Shown piece by piece: positions 18,422 through 27,913 of a stretch of 64,000 nt of DNA. A program made the translations under genes and the position numbers. Origin of the DNA: Paenibacillus sp. YPG26 (GTDB taxonomy: Bacteria > Bacillota > Bacilli > Paenibacillales > Paenibacillaceae); contig NZ_CP084530.1 of assembly GCF_023704175.1 (NCBI RefSeq), forward strand, positions 732,501 through 796,500, written 5' to 3'. The notes under the pieces were generated by a model. The model was not told the DNA's origin. It searched no databases and worked only from the letters and a program-made list of their open reading frames with translations. Each line of letters starts with the position of its first letter. The stretch's first letter is position 1.

Positions 18422-19032
18422 TGAGTTCTTACCGGATAGCGGTATTTGCCTCCGGCCAGGGAACGAACTTCCAGTCCCTGGTTGATGCGGCGAATCGCGG
18501 CGAGCTGGGCGGTGCGGAGATCGCACTGCTCGTCTGCGACAAGCCTCAGGCTCCGGTGGTGAAGCGGGCAGAGCAGGCGGGTGTCGAGCAATTTCTGTTC
18601 CAGCCCAAACAATATGCAAGCCGGGAAGATTACGAGCGCGAGATTGCTGCTGAACTGGATAAGCGAAGCATAGATCTCATCGTACTTGCCGGTTATATGC
18701 GTCTGCTTACCGCGGTGCTTGTCGAACCCTACACGGGCCTCATGATTAACATTCATCCCTCACTGCTGCCGGCTTTTCCTGGAGTGAATGCCATTGGACA
18801 AGCTTATGACTATGGCGTTAAGGTTACCGGAGCAACGGTTCATTTCGTGGATGGAGGCATGGATACCGGGGCTGTTATTGCCCAGCGGACTGTCGACATT
18901 CGCGAAGGGGAGACGATAGAGTCAGTGGAAGAGCGGATTCATGCTGTTGAGAAGGAATTATATCCGCAGGTGGTTCGCCTCCTTGCCGAGGGCCGGGTTA
19001 AGTTGGAAGGCCGAAAAGTAAGCATAACCTGA
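18421..19032 (+). CDS. purN: Phosphoribosylglycinamide formyltransferase
   Basis: GAR transformylase (203 aa) adds the first formyl group from 10-formyl-tetrahydrofolate. ASGQGTNFQSL, LAGYMRLL, the catalytic NIHPSLLPAFPG (Asn-His) and HFVDGGMDTG (Asp) are present. The ATG overlaps the purM stop by one base. Confidence 0.96.
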   Translation: MSSYRIAVFASGQGTNFQSLVDAANRGELGGAEIALLVCDKPQAPVVKRAEQAGVEQFLFQPKQYASREDYEREIAAELDKRSIDLIVLAGYMRLLTAVLVEPYTGLMINIHPSLLPAFPGVNAIGQAYDYGVKVTGATVHFVDGGMDTGAVIAQRTVDIREGETIESVEERIHAVEKELYPQVVRLLAEGRVKLEGRKVSIT

Positions 19033-19298
19033 TTCCTGACAGGAAGGTCAGGCACTACGGACGGGATTCGCCTATTTTGTATATTCAGCAAGAATGGTGA
19101 TACCCTGCTTAAACATGGAGTCGACGCTTTCACCGTTTTCGATATTTCCCGAGAAATATTGCCGCATATTGGAAAAGAAATACCCTTGCAGATCAAGTAT
19201 TCATACATGCTGTTGAAATGTGCGATGGAATGAGTACACTTCATATCTAAGGTAAGATTTCAGACAAAAAGTGCTGTCAAACTAAGGAGGAGCCAATC
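19033..19298. other. purN-purH gap (266 bp)
   Basis: There is no gene or clear terminator. A small palindrome, ATATTTC-N4-GAAATAT, is at 19142-19159. A GGAGGAG ribosome site for purH closes the gap. Confidence 0.6.
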
Positions 19299-20846
19299 GT
19301 GAGTATCAAAAGAGCGCTGGTCAGCGTATCGGACAAAACAGGGATCGTGGAATTCTGCCGCGAGCTGTCTAAGCTAGGTGTAGAGATTATTTCAACCGGG
19401 GGAACGAAGAACCTCTTGGCCCAAGAAGGCGTGCCGGTGATCGGTATTTCCGATGTCACAGGATTCCCTGAGATTCTGGATGGCCGTGTTAAGACTCTCC
19501 ATCCTGCTGTTCACAGCGGTCTGCTGGCTGTGCGGGACAGCGAGGAGCATCAGGCTCAAATGAAGGAACTGGGCCTTGACTACATCGATATGGTGGTCGT
19601 GAACCTGTATCCGTTCCAAGAGACCATTGCGAAGCCAGACGTGGAGTATGAGGACGCAATTGAGAATATTGATATCGGTGGACCTACTATGCTGCGTTCG
19701 GCTGCCAAGAACCACGCTTTCGTCAGCGTTGTCGTCGATTCTTCGGATTATGATGGCCTGCTCGAAGAGATTCGTGCGCAAGGAGACACCACGCTGGAGA
19801 CACGCAAGCGGCTTGCGGCAAAAGTATTCCGTCACACGGCAGCTTACGACGCGCTGATCTCTGATTATTTGTCGAACGTGACGGGCGATCCGCTTCCTGA
19901 GCGTTTCACGGTAACTTACGAGAAGATCCAGGATCTTCGTTATGGCGAGAATCCTCACCAGAAGGCGGCTTTCTACCGCAAGCCATTGGCTGCGGCTGAT
20001 ACACTTACCAGTGCTGAACAGCTGCACGGCAAGGAGCTTTCTTACAACAACATTAATGATGCGAACGCTGCCCTTCAGATTGTAAAAGAATTCGAGGAGC
20101 CTGCGGTAGTCGCAGTCAAGCATATGAATCCATGCGGCGTAGGCATTGGACGCAGTGTGTTGGAAGCTTTCCAAAAAGCGCATGCGGCAGACCCAACCTC
20201 GATCTTCGGCGGTATTGTTGCGGCTAACCGCATTATCGATGAGGATACCGCTCTCCTGCTGAAAGAAATTTTCCTTGAGATTATCCTTGCTCCAGGCTTT
20301 ACGGACGAAGCGCTTGAGGTTCTAACGAAGAAGAAGAACATTCGTCTCCTGAAAGTAGGAGAGCTGCAATCCGGTCAGAACAGAAAGAGCCAATTCGTTG
20401 TGACCTCGATTGACGGCGGAATGGTTGTTCAAGAGAATGATGTACATTCTGTGGATGCCGCTGATCTGAAAGTTGTTACGGATCGCCAGCCTACAGAGGA
20501 AGAGCTGAAGCAGCTTCTGTTCGGATGGAAAGTAGTTAAGCATGTGAAGTCTAATGCAATTCTGCTTGCCAAAGACAGCATGACGATCGGCGTAGGCGCA
20601 GGGCAGATGAACCGCGTTGGCGCAGCGAAGATCGCGATTGAACAAGCGGGCGGGAAAGCCAAAGGCAGCGTACTGGCATCGGACGCATTCTTCCCGATGG
20701 GAGATACGGTCGAAGAAGCGGCTAAAGCAGGCATTACCGCGATCATCCAGCCGGGCGGATCGGTTAAGGACGAAGAGTCGATCAAGGCTGCAAATGAGCA
20801 TGGAATTGCAATGGTATTCACGGGCGTTCGTCATTTCAAACACTAG
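19299..20846 (+). CDS. purH: Bifunctional AICAR formyltransferase / IMP cyclohydrolase
   Basis: PurH (515 aa) performs the last two steps to IMP. The N-terminal MGS-like cyclohydrolase domain has [10 protein letters not shown] and [15 protein letters not shown]. The C-terminal transformylase has the catalytic Lys-His in [10 protein letters not shown], and [12 protein letters not shown]. The GTG start has AAGGAGG upstream. Confidence 0.96.
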   Translation: MSIKRALVSVSDKTGIVEFCRELSKLGVEIISTGGTKNLLAQEGVPVIGISDVTGFPEILDGRVKTLHPAVHSGLLAVRDSEEHQAQMKELGLDYIDMVVVNLYPFQETIAKPDVEYEDAIENIDIGGPTMLRSAAKNHAFVSVVVDSSDYDGLLEEIRAQGDTTLETRKRLAAKVFRHTAAYDALISDYLSNVTGDPLPERFTVTYEKIQDLRYGENPHQKAAFYRKPLAAADTLTSAEQLHGKELSYNNINDANAALQIVKEFEEPAVVAVKHMNPCGVGIGRSVLEAFQKAHAADPTSIFGGIVAANRIIDEDTALLLKEIFLEIILAPGFTDEALEVLTKKKNIRLLKVGELQSGQNRKSQFVVTSIDGGMVVQENDVHSVDAADLKVVTDRQPTEEELKQLLFGWKVVKHVKSNAILLAKDSMTIGVGAGQMNRVGAAKIAIEQAGGKAKGSVLASDAFFPMGDTVEEAAKAGITAIIQPGGSVKDEESIKAANEHGIAMVFTGVRHFKH

Positions 20847-20990
20847 AAACTTATTGGCAAGAGTGTGAAATGACCCTGGAGAAGCGAAGCGCCTTTCAAG
20901 AACATTTCACACGGCTGCCTAATGTGTAAGTCAACAGCTTAACTTATAAAATCATTCAACTCATTAACAATTCGGAGAGGGGGACTTTCC
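20847..20990. other. purH-purD gap with hairpin
   Basis: GTGTGAAATG (20860-20869) and CATTTCACAC (20903-20912) are perfect 10-bp arms around a loop containing GAGAAGCGAAGCGCCT, a motif also found in the purF-purM modules. There is no T-run, so it is not a standard terminator. Confidence 0.65.
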
Positions 20991-22256
20991 ATGGATATAT
21001 TGGTGATTGGCGGAGGCGGCCGTGAGCACGCTATCTGCTGGGCGCTTGCGAAGAGCCCGAAGGCAGGCACGATCTACTGCGCGCCGGGAAATGCGGGAAT
21101 CGGTGAAATAGCCGAGCTCGTGCCGATTCAGGTGGGCGAGTTCGATCGTTTGGCGGCTTTTGCACAAGAGAAGCAGGTAGGCCTTGTGGTAGTTGGACCG
21201 GATGATCCGCTTGCGGACGGGATTGTGGATGCTTTTGAAGCGAAGAATATTCCGGTATTCGGTCCCCGCAAGAACGCGGCCCATATTGAGGGCAGCAAGA
21301 CATTTATGAAGGATCTGCTTCGTAAATACAATATCCCGACCGCGGCTTATGAAAAGTTCGACAGTTATGAAGCGGCACTGGACTACCTGCGCAGCCAGCC
21401 TGTGCCTATCGTGATCAAAGCGGACGGACTGGCGGCAGGCAAAGGGGTCACGGTGGCTTTTACCCGTGAAGAAGCGGAGAAGGCGCTGGCGGACATTATG
21501 GTCACTCAGGTATTCGGCTCTGCCGGAAGTCAGGTGGTCATTGAAGAGTTCATGACCGGGCAGGAGATGTCCATTCTGGCTTTTGTCGATGGTGAGACCG
21601 TACGCCCGATGTCAGCCGCTCAGGACCATAAGCAGGTCTTTGATGGGGATAAGGGTCCGAATACGGGCGGAATGGGGACATACTCCCCGCTGCCGCATAT
21701 CGCGGACTCGATTATTGAAGAGGCCATCGAGACGATTATCAAGCCTACAGCCAAAGCGATGGTATCCGAAGGGCGTTCATTCCGCGGCGTATTGTTCGCC
21801 GGGCTTATGATTACCCCGGATGGCAAGCCGAAGACGATTGAGTTCAACGCCCGTTTCGGCGATCCGGAGACTCAGGTTGTGCTGCCAAGGCTGAAGAGCG
21901 ATCTGCTTGAGATTTTCCTGGCTGCGGTGAACGGAACTCTGGATCAAGTGGAGATCGAGTGGAGCGATGAGGCTGCGGTCTGCGTGGTGCTCGCTTCTCC
22001 AGGATATCCGGCTTCCTATCCGAAGGGACTTGTGATCAGCGGCTTGGACCAAGTGCAGAATGCGCTTGTATTCCACGCAGGAACGGCCAAGAATACGGAT
22101 GGGGAATGGGTAACCAATGGTGGACGGGTACTCGGTATAGTTGGCCGGGGACGTGATATTGCGGAAGCACGGAGCAAGGCCTATGCAGAGGCGGAGCGAA
22201 TTGCTTTTGAAGGCAAGCATTACCGTACGGATATTGCTGCCAAAGCACTGGTGTAA
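20991..22256 (+). CDS. purD: Phosphoribosylamine-glycine ligase
   Basis: GAR synthetase (421 aa) is an ATP-grasp enzyme for the second pathway step. It begins MDILVIGGGGREHAICWAL, with the KADGLAAGKGVTVA ATP loop, DHKQVFDGDKGPNTGGMGTYSP and the metal-binding EFNARFGDPETQ. It is the last gene of the operon; a terminator lies 150 bases downstream. Confidence 0.97.
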   Translation: MDILVIGGGGREHAICWALAKSPKAGTIYCAPGNAGIGEIAELVPIQVGEFDRLAAFAQEKQVGLVVVGPDDPLADGIVDAFEAKNIPVFGPRKNAAHIEGSKTFMKDLLRKYNIPTAAYEKFDSYEAALDYLRSQPVPIVIKADGLAAGKGVTVAFTREEAEKALADIMVTQVFGSAGSQVVIEEFMTGQEMSILAFVDGETVRPMSAAQDHKQVFDGDKGPNTGGMGTYSPLPHIADSIIEEAIETIIKPTAKAMVSEGRSFRGVLFAGLMITPDGKPKTIEFNARFGDPETQVVLPRLKSDLLEIFLAAVNGTLDQVEIEWSDEAAVCVVLASPGYPASYPKGLVISGLDQVQNALVFHAGTAKNTDGEWVTNGGRVLGIVGRGRDIAEARSKAYAEAERIAFEGKHYRTDIAAKALV

Positions 22257-22405
22257 CAAGGAATTATGGGGGAACAAGTTGGTGTGGGCTGCTGCTGCTG
22301 TAGTTCATTTCCATGCGGAGCATTAAATAGCGGCAGAGCTTCAAACAGGGAATTCAAGATATAGAATTAAGCAAGAGCTTCCCTGGCAATAGAACAAGAA
22401 TATTA

Positions 22406-22444
22406 AGAGCGCCAGTCACCGGGTATACGGGATTGGCGCTTTTG
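22406..22444 (+). terminator. pur operon terminator
   Basis: AGCGCCA and TGGCGCT, with further pairing towards the loop, are followed by TTTTGC. It is the first convincing terminator after purE. Confidence 0.8.
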
Positions 22445-22669
22445 CATTTGAGATCCGGTATGGAGCCCGCAATGAACCAGGTAACTGCTCAGAAGGAGAA
22501 GGATGAAATTGGGCTGCCTTGTCTTTTATAATATATGTAGACTCATACCGGTTGTTCATTAAGCAGGGCTTGTGCAAACCAGCATATAGGTGTATTTTAG
22601 ACAACAAGTGACAGGTATGGTCTGGGTGAGTGTATTCATGCCATAGCCAGGAGAAACGAGGAGAGAGAA
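22445..22669. other. ilvA upstream region
   Basis: I looked for a T-box leader (AGGGTGG-ACCGCG motif) and found none. No promoter stands out. The last bases hold the ilvA ribosome site (GAGGAGAGAG). Confidence 0.5.
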
Positions 22670-23935
22670 ATGGCTCAGGGAAACGATAACCCTAAAGTAG
22701 GGATGGAAGATATTATACGTGCGCACCATGTTCTCAAGGAGGTCATAGTCCGTACTCCGCTTCAGCTGGATGCCGCATTATCTGCGAGATATGACTGCCA
22801 GGTCTATTTGAAGAGAGAGGATCTGCAGGTGGTCCGCTCATTCAAAATCCGGGGTTCTTACAATATGATCCGCAATCTGACGGAAGAGCAGCGTGAACGG
22901 GGCATTGTATGCGCAAGTGCTGGCAATCATGCTCAAGGCTTCGCCCTATCGTGTCATGCCTTGGGCATTCGCGGGCATATCTATATGCCGAGCACAACAC
23001 CGAATCAGAAGGTTAGACAGGTGAAGCGATTTGGCGGCTCCGATGCTGAAGTCATATTGACCGGAGACACCTATGATGATGCTTATGCTGAAGCGATGAA
23101 AGCTTGTCAGGAGCACGGCATGACCTTTGTGCATCCGTTCGATGATCCGAAGATCGTTGCCGGTAACGGCACAATCGGGATGGAGATCATGGAAGGGCTT
23201 AGCAGTCCGGCTGATTACGTTTTTGTGACTATTGGCGGCGGGGGTCTTGCTGCCGGTGTAGGTTCCTATGTCAAAATGGTCAGTCCGCACACTAAAGTTA
23301 TCGGAGTTGAACCGCTGGGTGCGGCTTCCATGAGTGAAGCCCTTAAGGAGAAGCAGGTGGTCACACTGGATACGATCGACAAGTTCGTAGACGGTGCAGC
23401 GGTGAAGCGTGTAGGTGATTTGACTTACCAGATCTGCTCCGACGTGCTGGATGATGTGCTGATGGTTCCTGAGGGCAAGGCTTGTACCTCTATACTGGAG
23501 CTGTATAACGATAACGCCATTGTAGTGGAGCCGGCGGGAGCGCTGCCTGTAGCAGCACTGGATTTGTACCGGGAAGAGCTGAGAGGCAAGACCGTAGTGT
23601 GCGTCATCAGCGGGGGTAACAATGATATCGACCGGATGCAGGAGATCAAGGAGCGCTCGCTGATCTATGAAGGCCTGAAGCATTATTTCCTGATTAATTT
23701 CCCGCAGCGCGCGGGAGCTCTGCGTGAATTCCTCCAGGATGTGCTGGGACCGAACGACGACATTGCCCGTTTTGAATACACGAAGAAGCATAACAAGGAG
23801 AACGGGCCTGCTCTGGTGGGCATCGAGCTGTCGTATCAAGAGGACTATATGCCGCTAATTGAGCGGATGAGGGCGAAGGGGATTGCCTTCACGGAGCTGA
23901 ACCGGGACCTCAACTTGTTCAATCTGCTGATCTGA
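22670..23935 (+). CDS. ilvA: Threonine dehydratase (threonine ammonia-lyase), biosynthetic type
   Basis: This PLP enzyme (421 aa) deaminates threonine to 2-oxobutyrate for isoleucine synthesis. The PLP lysine is Lys59 in VVRSFKIRGSYNM, the substrate loop is CASAGNHAQGFA and the PLP phosphate loop is TIGGGGLAAGV. The last 80 residues (HYFLINFPQRAGALREFL...) form a single ACT-like regulatory domain, the Bacillus arrangement. It stands alone, not with other ilv genes. Confidence 0.93.
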   Translation: MAQGNDNPKVGMEDIIRAHHVLKEVIVRTPLQLDAALSARYDCQVYLKREDLQVVRSFKIRGSYNMIRNLTEEQRERGIVCASAGNHAQGFALSCHALGIRGHIYMPSTTPNQKVRQVKRFGGSDAEVILTGDTYDDAYAEAMKACQEHGMTFVHPFDDPKIVAGNGTIGMEIMEGLSSPADYVFVTIGGGGLAAGVGSYVKMVSPHTKVIGVEPLGAASMSEALKEKQVVTLDTIDKFVDGAAVKRVGDLTYQICSDVLDDVLMVPEGKACTSILELYNDNAIVVEPAGALPVAALDLYREELRGKTVVCVISGGNNDIDRMQEIKERSLIYEGLKHYFLINFPQRAGALREFLQDVLGPNDDIARFEYTKKHNKENGPALVGIELSYQEDYMPLIERMRAKGIAFTELNRDLNLFNLLI

Positions 23936-23952
23936 CCCATATAGAAGAGAAG

Positions 23953-24005
23953 CTTGGCTTCCGATGTCAGTGCTTGGTGCGCTGCTGAGGAAGCCAAGTT
24001 TTTTT
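23953..24005 (+). terminator. ilvA terminator
   Basis: CTTGGCTTCC and GGAAGCCAAG form a perfect 10-bp stem followed by seven T. Confidence 0.93.
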
Positions 24006-24118
24006 GAATATCTACATGATTTATTCATATTTTGTTAATAAAAGGAAACTTAATATCGATGATCTTTGTTTATATCTAAAAGGGTGCTGCAACACACCTG
24101 ATCGATAGGAGTGATTGG

Positions 24119-24283
24119 ATGAACAAATTAAGACTGGTTGATGTTGCCGGCCTGATCTTGATTCTGCTCGGTTTCTTTGGATCATATGTAGGGATTGACT
24201 TAGATAAGAATGCTGTAAATGTGATTATGGTCATAGGAGTGCTTCTGCTAATCATATCGGAATATGCCGTGCGCAAGAAGTAA
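24119..24283 (+). CDS. Small membrane protein of unknown function (54 aa)
   Basis: The ATG at 24119 has AGGAG 7 bases upstream. The product has two hydrophobic helices (VAGLILILLGFFGSYVG and VIMVIGVLLLIISEYAV) separated by DLDKNAVN, and ends RKK. The positive-inside pattern and a terminator directly downstream make it a likely real gene. I do not recognise a named family. Confidence 0.7.
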   Translation: MNKLRLVDVAGLILILLGFFGSYVGIDLDKNAVNVIMVIGVLLLIISEYAVRKK

Positions 24284-24299
24284 GAATATTATTGCATGA

Positions 24300-24346
24300 A
24301 GGCGATCATGCTCTTGAATTTACAAGAGGAATGATCGTCTTTTTAT
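24300..24346 (+). terminator. Terminator of the 54-aa gene
   Basis: GCGATCAT and ATGATCGT, with an inner CTCTTG/CAAGAG stem, are followed by TTTTTATT. Confidence 0.85.
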
Positions 24347-24358
24347 TGAGTAAACGAC

Positions 24359-24407
24359 CAAGAGCAGTTCATAAGAAAGGTATCACCTTCCGTATGAACT
24401 GCTCTTG
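24359..24407 (-). terminator. Hairpin after the DUF1129 gene
   Basis: CAAGAGCAGTTCATA and TATGAACTGCTCTTG are perfect 15-bp arms lying 20 bases beyond the DUF1129 stop on the minus strand. The minus-strand side lacks an immediate T-run, so termination is probable rather than certain. Confidence 0.6.
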
Positions 24408-24427
24408 GGGCTGATTATAAGTGGAAT

Positions 24428-25129
24428 TTAGTTATGCGCGACCTGCTTGGGTTCCCTTGGTTTGCGAAGGAAAAAGAATCTCTGGCCTGCAAGGCCGATG
24501 ATAAAGATGATCAGGCTGTCCCACGGCGAGACGACGAAGGCTGGAAGGAAAATAACCAGCAGCACACCGATGACAATAATGGCGGCCATAATGCCGATGT
24601 AGATTCCCATCTCTTTGGTGGTGGCTTTGACAGGTTCTGCGGGTCTTCCTTTCTTGGATTCCGGCTTGAGAAAGCGGGTCATAAGTTCAATAAGGAGGAT
24701 CGAGCCCAGGGAGATAATCAGCAGGGTAGCTGTACTGATGCGGGTATAAGTCAGTTCTCCGCCGAACCATTTGCTGAAGAATCCGGTAAGCATCATAATG
24801 AAGAACACCCAGGTTAACGCAACCCACGGAATCATGGCATAGTATTTCACTTTATCCTTCATGCTTCGGGGCTGTCTTATGGACATATCAGCTACAAGCT
24901 GTGCACAGTAGGCCTTGGGACTTTCACCAAATAGGTCCTGAATAGGACGGTTATTGTTCTGGGCGGTCAGGATCTCCTGAGCCAGTCCAAGAAGCACTTC
25001 TTCGCCTTTGGCTTCACCTAGTGAGCTTGCCCGCAGACTGCGGACCATCTCGCCGAAATAAGCATCATTCTCGGGAGACATATAGTCTCTTAGGCGGTTG
25101 GTTTCTTTGATCATTTCATGGATGTACAT
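24428..25129 (-). CDS. DUF1129-family membrane protein
   Basis: The 233-residue protein has a soluble N-terminal part (MIKETNRLRDYMSPENDAYF) of the kind found in DUF1129 proteins. Four hydrophobic segments follow (for example WVALTWVFFIMMLTGFF, ATLLIISLGSILLIELM, IGIMAAIIVIGVLLVIFLP), ending RKPREPKQ. Function is unknown. I chose the ATG at 25129 with GAGGAG upstream over a longer open frame reaching 25174. Confidence 0.75.
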   Translation of the reverse strand: MYIHEMIKETNRLRDYMSPENDAYFGEMVRSLRASSLGEAKGEEVLLGLAQEILTAQNNNRPIQDLFGESPKAYCAQLVADMSIRQPRSMKDKVKYYAMIPWVALTWVFFIMMLTGFFSKWFGGELTYTRISTATLLIISLGSILLIELMTRFLKPESKKGRPAEPVKATTKEMGIYIGIMAAIIVIGVLLVIFLPAFVVSPWDSLIIFIIGLAGQRFFFLRKPREPKQVAHN

Positions 25130-25415
25130 GGCTTTTCTATTCTCCTCTTCATGTATGCATATCAGCATATACACTCGGTTTCTAGGGTGACTCGCTATGA
25201 AATCCTATTTTTCCCATTCACAACAATGCACAAAAAAAGGACAGAACCAGACCCCGATCAGTTCACCTATCGGAAATGAGTCCGGTATTATTCTTGCCCA
25301 AAGTATACTTAAGCTTACACAACTGCACAAGGGACCAGGGAAGTGTTCTGCATCCGGCAACCTGGGATATCGGTAATGGTTTTACCTATATAAAAACTGA
25401 CTGCAAGGAGGCAGC
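25130..25415. other. Gap between the DUF1129 and DinB genes
   Basis: It holds the DUF1129 upstream region and the DinB downstream region. I see no convincing terminator or gene; a small open frame at 25315-25503 is a shadow. Confidence 0.5.
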
Positions 25416-25907
25416 TTAGGGCCAAATGGTTGCTGGCCAGCTGCCTTGTAATTTGCGGATTAGGACAATTTGACCCGTATGAAAGCCATCGTGCATTACC
25501 CATGAGAACAGCGTATGGCCAAGCGTAGTCTCATTGACCCGGGTATCCAGATCATCATCCGATAGCGATTCAATGGCTTGGCGAATATCAGCTATGACGG
25601 AGAATGCGCGTGCCTTCATTTCCTGCCACTCAGCCTCATTATCTGCCTCTCCTGGACTGCCGAAGGTGCTGGTATTATTAACCGCCTTATGAGTGGGCTG
25701 ATTCGTAAGCTGCTGAAGAATCTGTTCATTGTAAAAATTCATGTGATTAACAAGCTGCCATATCGTGTTGGAATCCCCGGCAGGCTTCCAGGCAGCCTCC
25801 GCTGATGTCACTCCATCAAGTGCCCGGGACACTGTGGTGAACCACTCGTCCTGGTACCAGATCGCATCCAGCTGAAACAGTAAGGTTTGAATTCGGTTTT
25901 GATTCAT
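25416..25907 (-). CDS. DinB-family protein
   Basis: This is a 163-residue four-helix DinB/YfiT-type protein. The putative metal ligands are His in LVNHMNFYNE and two His in VMHDGFHTGQI, the usual three-His pattern. Such proteins are often thiol transferases or of unknown activity. The ATG has GGAGG 8 bases upstream. It is a single gene. Confidence 0.85.
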   Translation of the reverse strand: MNQNRIQTLLFQLDAIWYQDEWFTTVSRALDGVTSAEAAWKPAGDSNTIWQLVNHMNFYNEQILQQLTNQPTHKAVNNTSTFGSPGEADNEAEWQEMKARAFSVIADIRQAIESLSDDDLDTRVNETTLGHTLFSWVMHDGFHTGQIVLIRKLQGSWPATIWP

Positions 25908-26007
25908 TCAGATATCCTCCATCGTTCTTTTTGCTTAGTTTAACTCTTTTACCGGTTTATGTATGTCGATCTTAGGAATTAGTTTTGTTAAATTGTACTT
26001 ATGTAGT

Positions 26008-26087
26008 AATTAAAGTATAAAAAATAAGTTGATAAATGAATTTATTAGATTATAATTATACCAAGAAACAAATTAAAGTATAAAAAA
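26008..26087. repeat. 17-bp direct repeat upstream of the ABC operon
   Basis: AATTAAAGTATAAAAAA occurs exactly at 26008-26024 and 26071-26087, 63 bases apart, in the promoter region of the ABC genes. It could be an operator for the downstream TetR protein, but TetR sites are normally palindromes. Confidence 0.55.
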
Positions 26088-26130
26088 GACATTTGGAATC
26101 GATATGAATATCTACAGGGAGGGACAATGG

Positions 26131-27024
26131 ATGCTTAAGCTTCAGCATGTAACTAAGCAATTTGCCAACGGGAAAGGCGTATTCGATATTTCCTTTGCGG
26201 TAGAGAAGGGAGAGGTATTCGGTTTTCTTGGACCGAACGGGGCGGGTAAGTCTACAACCATTCGGCATATTATGGGGTTCATGAAGCCCGACCAGGGTTC
26301 TGTTCAGGTTAGTGGCATGGATACCTGGAAGAAGCAAGGAGCTGTGCAGTGGATCATGGGCTATCTGCCTGGGGAGATTGCTTTTATGGAAGGGATGACG
26401 GGACGGAGCTTTCTGAACTTTATGAGCCGTATGCAGGGGGTAGCCGATTCGTCCAGACGGGAGGAATTAATAGATCGGCTTCAATTCGAAGTGAACACCC
26501 CGATCCGCAAGATGTCCAAGGGCATGAAGCAGAAGGTGGGGATTGTCGCGGCTTTTATGCATAGTCCTGAGGTGATCATTCTGGATGAGCCCACGTCAGG
26601 ACTTGATCCTCTTATGCAGAAGGTATTTATTGATCTCGTGCTTGAGGAGAAGGCCAAAGGAACCACCTTTCTGATGTCCTCCCACAGCTTCCCCGAAATT
26701 GAGCAGACCTGTGACCGGGCAGCCATTATCAAAGATGGACGATTGGTCGCGGTGAACAATATTCACGAGCTGCAGTCTATGCAGAGAAAGATCTTTGAGG
26801 TTACGTTCTCAACCAAGGAGGACGCGAATCACTTCGCAGGGTCAGATACGCTGCAGATCGAATCCCGCTCGGACTCACGGGTACGTGTAGTGGTTCAAGG
26901 GAACTATGACCAATTTATGAGGGAAGTGTCAAAATACTCCATTCGCAATATAGAAATCTTCACCCAGAGTCTGGAGCAGATCTTCATGAACTATTATGAC
27001 CGGAAAGGAGAGCTGCACCTATGA
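26131..27024 (+). CDS. ABC transporter ATP-binding protein
   Basis: This ABC-2-type export ATPase has 297 residues. Walker A is GPNGAGKST, the signature-like loop is MSKGMKQK and Walker B is VIILDEPTSGLD; the switch His is in SSHSFPEIE. I start at the ATG at 26131 with AGGGAGGG 7 bases before it, not at an upstream ATG at 26104. The stop overlaps the permease start (ATGA). A TetR gene follows, suggesting drug or toxin export. Confidence 0.92.
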   Translation: MLKLQHVTKQFANGKGVFDISFAVEKGEVFGFLGPNGAGKSTTIRHIMGFMKPDQGSVQVSGMDTWKKQGAVQWIMGYLPGEIAFMEGMTGRSFLNFMSRMQGVADSSRREELIDRLQFEVNTPIRKMSKGMKQKVGIVAAFMHSPEVIILDEPTSGLDPLMQKVFIDLVLEEKAKGTTFLMSSHSFPEIEQTCDRAAIIKDGRLVAVNNIHELQSMQRKIFEVTFSTKEDANHFAGSDTLQIESRSDSRVRVVVQGNYDQFMREVSKYSIRNIEIFTQSLEQIFMNYYDRKGELHL

Positions 27025-27833
27025 ACCCATTTCTATATATGCAGATGCTGAAAATCCATGCGAAAGGAATATCCAGCTATGCGTTCGGATCTGCCTTCTA
27101 TATTTTGGTGATGTTCTGGCTGTACCCGAGCATCGCTGAGAATACCCAGGTGATGGATGAGCTGCTCAAATCCGTTCCCGCCGGCATTACGCGGGCATTT
27201 GGATTAGAGAACGGAATGGGCAGTCTGGAGTCTTTCTTGTCGGGCGAATATTATGGTCTGATCTTCATTGTCATTCTCTCTATATTTAGTCTCATGGTCT
27301 CAACCCAGCTGATGGCTAGAATGGTCGATCAGGGGTCGATGGCGTATCTTCTGTCGACACCCACAACAAGAGGGAGGGTGGCTTGTACTCAGGCTCTTGT
27401 CCTGATCACAGGTCTGCTCATCATTGTGGGGGCTACCACGTTGGCTGGGTTCGCGGGGAATCTGCTGTTCATCGCCGATCAAGAAGCATTCCATGCAGGG
27501 AATTTCCTCCGCCTTAATCTTGTGGGATTCCTCATGTTCTGTGCGGTAGGGGCGGTGTCGTTCCTGATATCATCGGCATCTAATGATGAGAGAAGAGCGC
27601 TGTCCATTTCCGGGGTCCTCGTGATAGGATCCTTCGCCCTCGACCTGTTCGGCAAGCTGAGTGAACAGACGGAGTGGATCCGGCATGCGTCGATATTCTC
27701 CCTTTTCCGGCCAAGTGAGATTGTGACAGGCAGTGAGGGCTGGATCGCGTCATCCTGGATCTTGTCGATCATTGGGGTAGGATTCTTCGCGCTCAGTATA
27801 TGGGTGTTCCGGAAGCGCGACCTTCCGCTGTGA
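27021..27833 (+). CDS. ABC-2 type permease
   Basis: This 270-residue membrane protein has about six hydrophobic segments (e.g. YGLIFIVILSIFSLMVSTQ, ALVLITGLLIIVGATTLAGFAG, SWILSIIGVGFFALSIWVF). It overlaps the ATPase gene by four bases and is its transport partner. The substrate is unknown. Confidence 0.88.
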   Translation: MNPFLYMQMLKIHAKGISSYAFGSAFYILVMFWLYPSIAENTQVMDELLKSVPAGITRAFGLENGMGSLESFLSGEYYGLIFIVILSIFSLMVSTQLMARMVDQGSMAYLLSTPTTRGRVACTQALVLITGLLIIVGATTLAGFAGNLLFIADQEAFHAGNFLRLNLVGFLMFCAVGAVSFLISSASNDERRALSISGVLVIGSFALDLFGKLSEQTEWIRHASIFSLFRPSEIVTGSEGWIASSWILSIIGVGFFALSIWVFRKRDLPL

Positions 27834-27913
27834 ATAAGGAGATTGTTCCCGCTCTGGTAATCTAATAGAATATTCGATAGGAGTGATTAAATCTAAGGGA
27901 GCCATATAATCCA

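Noticed and set aside
22445..22669. T-box leader before ilvA
   Set aside because: No AGGGTGG-ACCGCG antiterminator motif or terminator was found.
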